From the NCBI GenBank assembly GCA_029641185.1, contig JAPWGK010000017.1, forward strand, positions 992,001-1,056,000: a stretch of DNA of 64,000 bases, in the 5' to 3' direction. Shown here piece after piece: positions 54,960 through 64,000 of this stretch. This DNA is from Pseudofabraea citricarpa (lineage: Eukaryota > Ascomycota > Leotiomycetes > Helotiales > Dermateaceae). Numbering within the stretch: the stretch's first letter is position 1; each line of letters starts with the position of its first letter. The notes beneath the pieces were generated by a model. The model was not told where the DNA came from and made no database searches. It saw only the letters and a program-made list of their open reading frames with translations. A program made the translations under genes and the position numbers.

Positions 54960-57373
54960 CGCTTAACAGAGAAGTGCTTGGTTTGTAGAAGGTATATTTG
55001 AATATTGAGATGACGGACAGGAAAAACGTGGCACGACAAGGAAGTTTATATTACTCTGTCGTAAGATTGAGACAGCCACTCGAACGATTTCGATGCTTGA
55101 GCATTCCACTTTGAGCTGGAACTCAACGCCTCAGCACCGCTTCGAAGTGCGGGTCTGGGAAAATGGGGGTTGAAGATCAGTTTGAGGCACAATTGCCAAT
55201 GCTCTAGGGGCATGAATTGGAAGAATATGCAGTAGCAGTGGATCAAAGCTGCAGGAACTGCTATGAAACCCCACACAGAGACCGCTATCTCTATCAACAG
55301 GAAGCTATCGAGTAGATGATCAGAAGAAAGAGCATGTTTGTAAAGATCATGCGAGGGAAAGGGAAACCATGGGAGACTTCTCTTCCCTTACCCCACAGCA
55401 CCAATTCTGGATTGCCGTTGCATAAGCTTGTTTGCTTACTGTAATTAGTGATTACATGCATCCGGCTATGGCCACGTTCATCTCGAGTGCCCGCCACTAC
55501 CCGAATCAAACATGCAACAAGAAGGCGTCGACATTTTGCAATGCATTGAAATCCACAACTCTGGGAACACTAGACAAGGAAGACTTCCTGAGGTGTCTAG
55601 ATGTAGCCCGGAGACTTTCTCCCAGGCTTTGGGGGATGGAAGAGACCCGCAAGAACCTGACGGCACGCATCCGCGAACCCCAGTTCGTACCCCGATTTGT
55701 GGGATGGTTGCTTGGTGTTGCCCGTGCAAGCTCTTGATTTGCTGGCGGCCACGTATCTAGACCTGCATCTCCGCCGTCGTGGACGGGGACTCGGGGAGGA
55801 ACTCTACCCCAGCAGCCTTGGTGCTCGGAGTTGAACCCAAGATCTTTATTTCACAACGGCCGCGTATGTCATTGGTTGGCGTCGAGGGCCGCACCGTAGT
55901 TCTTCCCCAATTGATCGCCCATAGAGGATCTGGGCACTGGCTTTTTGCGACCGGGGATTCGGGGGAGGAATCAGACATTGCGGCGCCAGCCGCGCTGATA
56001 TCTTGGAGGTGGCCGTGTTAAGATAAGATCGACATGTCAAAGGTCGCTTTGGGTTGCCCGTGCATGTGCAATTTGGAGCTGGCTGTTGTCGATGCTCGCT
56101 TAAGAGGCTACCTTGAAGGCATGAGATTTCAGGTACTTTGCTTCCGACGCTGATAATACAAGAAATATTGTGATGGTTTTGGGAGGCACACTTTTCTAGT
56201 CACGATAGACTTTGGACGACTTGAATGATTAGAAATGAGTGGAAATTCTCTTTCATTTTTCACTTTGTTGTTTTTTTCTTTTATAAAAAAAAAAACAGTA
56301 AAAACATTCTTGCGGACTTCAACCTGCCAAATAGTTGAAGCTTTGTGCAACGCTGTGAAAATCTACAAGACTATGGCTGTGTCCGTGGAATAATGCTCTT
56401 CCGATACGAGGTTTCGTATCGCATCGAGTATGAAAGCGCTCCTGATCAAGTAGCCAGCCCACTGCCCAGTGAACAATGACAAGCCCGAGGATATTAGTTC
56501 TTATGGGACTTATGGAAGGATTCCGTCCACTCCTGGGCGAATGCGAGGGGACTGTACCTGCTTTTGATTACGTCGGGGTTGAATTGAGAATAACACATTA
56601 AAGTGTAAGGCAACTAAAAACATATTATTCGGCACTCGATTGTGTTCCAAACTTGTCAGAATTGAGAATTCCACATTCTACAGCTACGATTAGACTTAGT
56701 TGACGAAACAGATGCTGTTAGAATTCATCAATATAATAAGCCATGTGTGGCGATGGAATACTTTGTTTTTTCGCTCCTTACGTACTTCCCGGTGGATTGG
56801 ATGGCCACCACACCAGTTCCGTCTTTTGCCGACTTAAGGCACTTGAACCTTGTCTGCTTCAAGCTCCCCGGTTACTTTTTCAGATGGATCTGTTAACTGT
56901 GCCTCTATGCATGTAGGTACTACAGGCTTAACAAACCGTACGGTGAGACGACCCCTTGTAAACCTTGAGAAGGAGCGACTTAAGTCTTTTGTTAAACCTT
57001 TGGCACAGGGACGGACTTGCGCCGTGAAAGAATGGATCTACGCACAGGCACAACCCTTAGTTTACGAATGAAGATCTTGCCTTACGGAGTTTGTTTCTAG
57101 GGAACTAATCATCAAAGCCCTGTATCTATAGTATCAGCTTCAAGTTGTGAACTTATGACTATGAGAGCGACTAGATTCTGGAACGTTGCCCCCCTTTAAC
57201 GAAGAGAGTTCTCAAGATCCCCAAAGACTCTGTACGCAGTCGACACGTTAAGTACCGAGTACATTCTCTTTCGTTACGACTGATGGATTTATGATTTAGT
57301 TGAGCGGCGCATCACCATTTCACTAGACTTCTGATCTTACTTTCTTTACCACAACGTTTCAACACCTGGTAAT
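54960..57373. other. Large gene-free interval
   Basis: About 2.4 kb. It contains short open frames with no support. Between 55757 and 55980 a minus-strand frame repeats a Pro-Glu-Ser-Pro motif because an imperfect direct repeat (around 55795 and 55960) is present. An A-run sits near 56287-56294. The last few hundred bases are probably the promoter of the rhodopsin-domain gene. Confidence 0.5.
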
Positions 57374-58655
57374 ATGGCTCCAGCAGCTCTGGTTGAGACT
57401 TGGGCTCTTTACAGTGTTGGCTCATTTGCAATCTTTCTTCGTCTCTTTAGTCGATGGAGAATTGCTGGTATTTCGTACTGGAAACCCGATGATTACCTTG
57501 TAATTCTGGCATGGGTAACATTCTCTAAGCCCTTTTGTTTGCACTAACTAACCAAGTTATCAGGCAGGTTATACTGTCATGACAGCAGCAGCTCATATTG
57601 TGGGAGGTACAGGAGACACTTCGAACATTCCATTAGAGGTCCGAGAAGCAATGACGGATGCTCAAAGAGCTGCACGCTCATCAGGCTCCAAATGGTTTAT
57701 GGTCGGATGGTACTCATACATTGTACTGATCTGGACGCTCAAGATCAACATGTTGTTTTTCTACCAGAGAGTGGTCAATGGGCTGTGGGTCGAGAAATTC
57801 ATCAAGCCAGTAATGCTCTTAGTGGTTTGCAGCGGCCTGTCAATCATCATACTGCTATCAACTGCGTGTCGCCCGTTCCACAAGATTTGGCAGGTTTTGC
57901 CTGATCCTGGACGTAAGTGCAAGCCTGTGTGCTTGAAGAAAACGACTGACAAACATTAAGAATACTGCACTCCACAAAGTCCGGCTTTCCTGATGACCAT
58001 TCTTGTATTGAACGTCTTCACAGATCTAATGATCATGATTCTGCCAGCACCAGTAAGCTTTCATACCATCAGCATTTTCCAGAAGTTGAAATACTAAACT
58101 ACCCATTAGGTTATTCTTCCAATTAAGACAACGGTGGCGCGAAAGATTGGTCTCTATCTCCTCTTTGGTGCTGGTATTTTCGTCATGGTAGCCGCGATAC
58201 TCCGAGTCGTCTTCGTTCTCGCATTAGGGAGTGGCGAGACAGCAGCTATCTGGTCTTGTCGCGAGGATCTCGTCGCCGTGTGCGTAGGACAAGCAGCGAT
58301 GATCCGACCGCTCTTCACACGCAGATTCTGGACATCTGGATACGGTCAAAACTCTAGCAGTGGCTACAATAGCAAAGATGCCATTGAGCTCAGCGATGGC
58401 CAGCGACCACATACCAAGAGGACGGCCAAGGATCCATATAGTATCACGGCAATTGATAGATTCGATAACGATAGCACCGAAAAGATTGTGGAGACGACAC
58501 CCCCGGAAGTTGAAGATGTGCGACGTCATTCAAACCCGCAAGGCATTGTTGTGCAAAGGAAGGTGGATATTGAAAGTGAAGAGTTTGACTCGAATGCTCA
58601 GCAGCAGTGGAAACAGCGATATACAACGACGAACAATTTTGGCTCGGGTGTATAG
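57374..58655 (+). CDS. Rhodopsin-domain integral membrane protein (fungal PTH11/SAT4-like class)
   Basis: Four exons: 57374-57514, 57564-57912, 57961-58052 and 58110-58655, giving 375 residues. About six or seven membrane segments are visible, for example LYSVGSFAIFLRLF, SYIVLIWTLKINMLFFYQR, VMLLVVCSGLSIIILLS and LYLLFGAGIFVMVAAILRVV. The motif DDYLVILAW, the Cys in STACRPFHKIWQ and the tail-proximal REDLVAVCVGQAAMIRPLF are typical of the fungal rhodopsin-domain family. No CFEM domain is present. A ~130-residue hydrophilic cytosolic tail ends the protein. Some members are implicated in surface sensing, but most are uncharacterised. Confidence 0.88.
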
Positions 58656-58954
58656 GCCATCGAACTTACTCTCAGAGTTATGACCTAAGGCTCATAAAAA
58701 TAGCGCCTTCTGAAAAGCCTGCCATCTACCTAGACTATACAGCATGTGTTCAAAGCATCAATAAGTTCATATGAACTTCAACACATTCATTTCCCAGATA
58801 CTTAAATCACTAAAAAGCGACATGAGAAAATCTGGCTATTTTCCGTCTACTACAGAGCATAAATTCGTTATTTCGTGTCTAGACTTGCTGATTTAGTCTA
58901 ATCTAATGGTAGGTATTGTGATGAAATATTTAAGAGCCAAGGAGTATGAAGCTT
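58656..58954. other. Convergent spacer
   Basis: AT-rich 300-bp 3' region between the rhodopsin-domain and hydrolase genes. Nothing else seen. Confidence 0.5.
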
Positions 58955-61180
58955 TCATGTCCGACCAGAGAAGTGTTGCCACCTCGTTCTATTCGTAAGA
59001 TGCCATAATGCATCATGTAATTCAGAATCCTCTGCGCTCATCTCTTTAGTCTTGAGATCTGGGGTTTGAAAAGGATCAATGTCGGCAGGACATTCTATAT
59101 CCAAAGGAGGCATTTTTCCTTGTTGGAAATATGCTTTGATATACGATGCTGTACATTTTGAAGGTGCTGTTAAAGAAGTGTGCTGTAAGTCGTTAGAGAG
59201 CATCGCAAAAAGAGTGGGTGAAGAGACTTGCCCCATAAGACTTCTGGACAAGCACAACAGAATCATCGAAACCTTTAGCATTCATAACGGCGCTTCGCAA
59301 TGGTGTAACATTGTCTGCAATATTGGCGATGAAAAGGATCGGATGGCTTGTGTTGCCCGTGAACGGCCCTGTAAGTTATGTAAGTGTGACGCACGACCAA
59401 TTTAAATGCATACTTACCACTATATCTCCACTTCGGCCGGACTTCCCATCCTGCACAGCTCATTCTGAAAAGGACATTCACCGCACCGGCAGACTTGCTC
59501 TGCGTCATGAGATTATCCGCATAGGTTTCGAATTCTTCCACACCCCCTACCATTTTCTCCCCGTCCGAACACATGATACTTGGAAATGCATCATCACTGC
59601 TTTCTAGATCCTCTATTCCACTGATGTCACACTCGCAAGAAAATTGTTTTCTCATGCCTTCTGTGATGACAAGATCGAGAAAAGGTCCACCATCGCCCTT
59701 TTCCAAAGATGCTACAACGCGTGCAAGTGATGGAAACAAGAAAACTGGTCGATATAGAGCTGCCGAGATGAGTCGTTTGAGGGAGGAGTAGGTTATCAGT
59801 TCTGGATAGTCCATACTATTTGCTGGTGCTGGTACAATAACTGGGTGAACTTTCAAGTTGCTGAGAACCTTTTGGAATCGATCCTCAATGGCAGACGGCG
59901 AGGAAGAGTGCAGTGCACAATTGGCAGGGCCTGCAAGATGGCAGAAATGATAGAAGGCTTCCATGACTTTGTCCGTGTCTTGCATAAAGTGGACATGTCC
60001 TCCACTGGTCCATTCGATTAAATCGACATTTCCTACCAATGTTAGTAATTCGGTGCTTGATAGGGCTGAAGAACAAATTACCATCGTTTACCATGCGCTC
60101 CACCTTTTCCGGATACATTGATGCGAATGTAACGCCAAGGACCGTCCCGTAAGAGAACCCCCAATACTTTAACTTTGACCATCCAGTTTTCTCTAGGATT
60201 TCTAACATATCTCGGGCATGCGAGGCTGTACTAACGAACTTTAGAGGACTTTGTGGCCCCGACATTGCGGAAGCACATGATTGCGAATACGCAACTGATC
60301 GAGCAAATGCATCATATAGTACACCTGGATGCGAGTCAATTACACCGACATCTTGGAGCGACCATATATTTGCTCTTTGTTGGTTAGTCCAGCAATCAAG
60401 TCGCGGCGTTGAGGCGCCAACTGGTACCAGGTTAGTGATGAAACCACCAAGATAAGACTCCACATACCGCCGCGAGGGTCCCAGCTAATCAAATCCTAAA
60501 TGAAAGTATCAGATTTCATTGAAAATATCAATTATTGACCTATCGCTTACATGATTCTTGCCAATGATTGTTTGAAGAGACTTCCCATGATCTCTTAAAG
60601 AATAAATACCTGATCCACCTGGTCCGCCTGAAACTCGTTAGTTGAGTTCAAAATCGAGTATTGATAAATCACCTGGATTCATAAACACTGGACCTCTATA
60701 ATCGGTATTTGTCGCTGCAGGTAACCTTATCACTGCCAATACAACTCGTGCGTCGTCAGATGGGTCAAGCCAGTCCAAAGGGACCTTGAAAGTCAGCTAA
60801 GATTCGGGCCAAAAGAGAATCACGCACATCTAGCTTCGCACAGTCATATCCATCAAAACAGTTGTGCCATTTTAAATCCCTATTAGGCTTGATCTGAGAA
60901 TAATAAGCATATTGAATCTCATTCGAAGGGTGTAAGGGTATCAACGCACGTTGTTCCAACTCCATTCTTCATTTTTAGAGCTCGCACAAGTAGATGACGC
61001 ATTGGAAATATTTGAAGCCAAGAGAGACCGTTCCGTATAAAGGTATTGCCATCCAGCGAGGGTTGACAGCAATAGTAGGGCTGCTGTTGAGCACGCTGCT
61101 CGAACCGAGTATCTTGCTCGATTTGGCGAGCTCGGTTGCTCCCATGAGTATAGTGGCTCGTTGTGCTTTGGATCCAACAT
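58955..61180 (-). CDS. Membrane-anchored alpha/beta hydrolase of the tripeptidyl-aminopeptidase (TAP-like) family
   Basis: Nine exons: 61180-60950, 60893-60828, 60784-60673, 60627-60551, 60495-60468, 60420-60082, 60032-59418, 59368-59232 and 59182-58955, giving 610 residues. One uncleaved membrane segment (AACSTAALLLLSTLAGWQYL, about 29-48) suggests a type II membrane protein. The fold follows: FMNPGGPGGSGIY (oxyanion region), DLISWDPRG, nucleophile Ser261 in GFSYGT, Asp508 in IADNVTP and His536 in YGHTSLT. The triad is complete. The last intron (59183-59231) begins with GC (GCAAGT), and only its removal creates the codon order Gly-His for the catalytic His. TAP-like enzymes release short peptides or hydrolyse esters. 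Divergent from a Zn2Cys6 regulator. Confidence 0.88.
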
Positions 61181-61678
61181 GGTTGTCTGCCTACCCTACT
61201 ACCATCTGCTGTTGGAAATAGGTCGACTTTAAGAGGTTGTCGGTTGAAGTTGTCTTATCTTGATGCTCACATGTGCTGGCAGGGGCCGAACTTGTGATCT
61301 CTTTGCCAAGCCAACAATCAACTCTCGTGTCCACTTTCTGCTGCTCATAAGCGAATCAAATGGCATACATTGTCTTGAATTCGCACCCCACTCTAGACCT
61401 CACAGCCTTCTCCCCGCCTGTTGTGCAACATGTTTCTCATCGTCCAATCTTGCACAGCCGTCTCTATCTTTTCGCTCTCTCTGCTATCATATCGCTAGAT
61501 AGCGACCCACAGCCGCTGCAAAGCGAAGGTACCAACAGGAGTCGGTGTGTCTGTCCACATACTAAATCCAAATAAAATCATATATCCTCAGCGAGTCAGC
61601 CGTCCGTAATTCGCCCAACCAACCACAAAATCCAGATGACCTGCCACAGCCAACAAAGAGACCCGGAGAGTTCATTGC
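61181..61678. promoter_or_regulatory. Divergent promoter region, hydrolase / Zn2Cys6 regulator
   Basis: About 500 bp between opposite starts. Co-control of the two genes would be natural but is not shown. Small open frames here are not supported. Confidence 0.45.
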
Positions 61679-63466
61679 ATGGATAAATCTGCCAGGACCG
61701 TCCCGGCTGTCCGAAGCACTCAGGGCTGTTGGACCTGTCGGCTCCGCCGGAAGAAATGTGACGAAGTCCGTCCCGAATGTCTAAGATGCGCCTCGGTCAA
61801 CATCGCTTGCTGCTATGGACCAAAACCAAAATGGATGGAGAATGGCGTTGTAGCAAAAGAGGAATTAGAGCGAATCAAACTCGTTGTGGGAGCTTCTGCA
61901 AGCCGAAAGCGAGCAGCATTTCGGGCCAGAGCACGTGTTTCGTCTGATCCCTTATCTCCATCAACCCCAACAAGTCAAAACATCCAAAGGTACAACGAGC
62001 AGCCTCCTCTACCTCCTTTTAGTGAGATCTCTTCGTTCGCTGGACATGACAATCATGGAAATCCAAACTTCACGGAGACAAAGAGTTTTTGGTATCCCAA
62101 GTGGGTGGAAGACCATGAAGCTAGCTTGATGATGCATTATTTGGATAATGTCTTCTTCCTTCAGTTTCGATTCCACACACCTTCAGTGTCTGCTGGGGGT
62201 CGTGGCTGGCTTCTGTCTTTGCTCACGCGTACAAAGCCTTTATACCACGCAGCTCTGAGTCTGAGTGCACTTCACCAACAATCACTTCTTTGTCTGGGAC
62301 AAGATCAAGCTCAAATAGATACACTCCATGAACTCGAAAGACACCATAATCTCACTCTCCAGGAGTTACAACTGTTTATTCGGGCCCAAGGTGAAGATGC
62401 TACCGAGCAAGGAAGATTCAACGGGAATATTCAGATTTTGGCATGTATGGTGGAGCTGATATCTTTCGAAGTAAGTGTCAAGAATTGGTTCCATCTAAAA
62501 GCTAACCCAATGTAGCTATTTAATGGTGGCATCAGTAACTGGCAGGTTCATCTTGCGGCTGCTTCAACATTGATATTATCATTGCATGGCATTCCCCAAG
62601 ACGACCATGATCAAATAGAGTTCCGGGAGATGAAAAGAACGTCTTTGTTCAGGTATTCGAGTAATGGCTCTCCGGGAAGTCCCATGTCATCTGAGCATGC
62701 CGCCTTGGATTTTCTCACAGGCGCAGTCATATGGTTCGACATTCTGGCCTGTGTCTCAACTGGAGCCAAACCGTATCTTTCAGATTACCATTCCGAGTTT
62801 CTTTCTACAATGCCTGTTGTAGCCGCTGGCTCCGTTGAGCAAGGTCAAAAGATTGAGCTAGATACCATAATGGGCTGCCAAAACTGGGCCATGAGCCTCA
62901 TAGGTCGAATAGCCCAGCTTGGAGAGCAGAAGAATACGCAACATTTATCCAGTGATCAAATCCAAGGCCAAGAGGCCCTGATTCGGAGCGAGCTGGATTC
63001 AAATAACTCACGTGTTCTGGACGAGATTAATCGGATGCGCTTATTCTACGAAGGCCCGCCACCAATATTTTCACCAGAAGAATATAAAAGGTACACAACC
63101 GACGTCGTGACACATATATTCGCTTGTGCTGCAAGTGTGTATTTACAAAATGTTGTTGGGTTGGAAAATTCTGATTTGCGAATCGAATGCGTCATCTCGG
63201 CGTTCAAAATGGTACCAGATCCACGTATGATGAGAGGCTTGGTATGGCCTCTCTGTGTTGCAGGCTGCATGGCCAAAACGCCTTCAGATCAAGCATTCTT
63301 TAGAGGCGTCACATCCGCAGCCGTTAAAGACTCAAGAACTTTTGGCAACGCCGAGCAAACTCTGGAGATTCTGGAAAAAGCTTGGGATATGCAAGCCAAC
63401 AGGAATGTACCGGTGGATTGCGCGACTTGTATACGCGAGATGGGCACTTGTGTGTTGCTAGTGTAA
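61679..63466 (+). CDS. Zn2Cys6 fungal transcription factor
   Basis: Two exons, 61679-62470 and 62516-63466, giving 580 residues. The zinc cluster is N-terminal: C17-X2-C20-X6-C27-X6-C34-X2-C37-X6-C44 (GCWTCRLRRKKCDEVRPECL). A basic linker containing SASRKRAAFRARAR follows. The rest is a fungal-specific regulatory domain of the loosely conserved helical type (FYPKWVEDHEASL-like start, then HAALSLSALHQQSL and a Trp/Cys-rich tail). The protein ends at CVLLV. Proximity makes the divergent hydrolase and possibly the neighbouring monooxygenase candidate targets. The actual target set is unknown. Confidence 0.92.
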
Positions 63467-64000
63467 CTTTCCCCACATATTGTTCAACTCGACCCTGTCG
63501 TTGGTATTGAACGGTACAAAACCGGTACTTCGTAGCCGCCACATTTTCAGTATTTCGTATAAGCCGGAAGAAGAATTCCTGAGTCCGAGGATGCCAAGTT
63601 TTTCACTGGTTGGCAAGCTCAATTTTGCACATATTCTTTGCCTCAGCCAAGCGCCTGAAAGCATCGAAAGCTGGATTATATGTGCAAGAGTCAATTCAAT
63701 TTACAGCACCTTTTAAGCGACTTCCTCAGTCAAACAGCAACAAAGCAATGAAAATGCACCTAGTAGTAGGAAAGTATATGTCTACGGTGGTACCTTGTGA
63801 GAAGTTTACCGAGAAGCTCACGGGTACGTTTATAGACTTTCGCTTTGCGCTTTGCGCATTTATCTACCGTCTTTATGACCCGAAATCTAGCAGGAGAGCA
63901 AAGTATTTCTATTTAGCCATTACACAGGCCTCTTTACGAAGCCATTCGGTATCTCGGGACAGTGCTTGGTAGACCATGTCAGCGGAGAAAGGCGGGGAAG
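63467..64000. other. Right-edge intergenic sequence
   Basis: Downstream of the regulator. Short open frames on both strands have no motif or splice support. A gene entering from the right edge cannot be excluded. Confidence 0.5.

Noticed and set aside
55800..55870. Possible minus-strand tRNA (GGTTCAACTCC resembles a B box)
   Set aside because: No matching A box, acceptor stem or cloverleaf could be built, and the T-stem pairs only with a six-base loop.

Overview
This is a eukaryotic nuclear window from a filamentous ascomycete (Pezizomycotina). The gene set and style suggest Leotiomycetes, but I cannot prove that from sequence alone. Genes are short and intron-rich. Introns are mostly 45-70 nt with GT..AG ends and CTAAC/CTAAT-type branch points. 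Single-copy eukaryotic housekeeping genes are present (ARPC4, UBP6, UBX2-like, PAN3, LSM7, SF3B5, NSE3, SLS1-like), alongside fungus-typical families: Zn2Cys6 regulators, a rhodopsin-domain membrane protein, a secreted intradiol dioxygenase and a modin-like protein. Nearly all genes were rebuilt by splicing open frames by eye. Exon sums were checked for frame, and intron positions are given per gene.

Layout: 1-8.5 kb is an accessory, partly AT-rich block. It holds a broken, internally duplicated coding relic, a tandem pair of small paralogues with predicted N-myristoylation and PPxY motifs, and a four-exon gene ending in an intact Ulp1-type cysteine protease domain. 9.2-26.9 kb is a dense housekeeping block: ARPC4 and UBP6 are divergent, followed by a methyltransferase, a proline racemase-family dehydratase divergent from a glyoxalase-like gene, UBX2-like and PAN3 divergent, then a C-terminal zinc-cluster protein divergent from LSM7. 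26.9-31.2 kb is gene-poor, with an AT-rich tract, a 24-base poly-C run and simple repeats. 31.2-49.4 kb is a second gene-dense block: a YBR137W/HbpS-like domain with a long N-terminal extension, a Cys-rich protein, SF3B5, NSE3, SLS1-like, an SHB17-like phosphatase, a small membrane protein, a VHS-GAT protein and a modin-like protein. 49.4-64 kb is sparser and accessory in character: intradiol dioxygenase, Baeyer-Villiger monooxygenase, rhodopsin-domain protein, membrane-anchored alpha/beta hydrolase and a Zn2Cys6 regulator.

How genes relate: most neighbours are head-to-head or tail-to-tail pairs with short shared promoters. NSE3 and SLS1 starts are about 255 bp apart, and ARPC4 and UBP6 about 330 bp. 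The oxidoreductase/hydrolase/regulator group at the right end could be a small catabolic or specialised-metabolism neighbourhood, but this is inference from proximity.

Most interesting items: the paired myristoyl/PPxY proteins; the Ulp1-domain gene; two GC-AG introns with identical GCAAGT donors, one immediately before a catalytic His codon; and the unexplained ~1.08 kb interval inside PAN3 after its zinc finger. I saw no rRNA, tRNA or CRISPR array that I can support.
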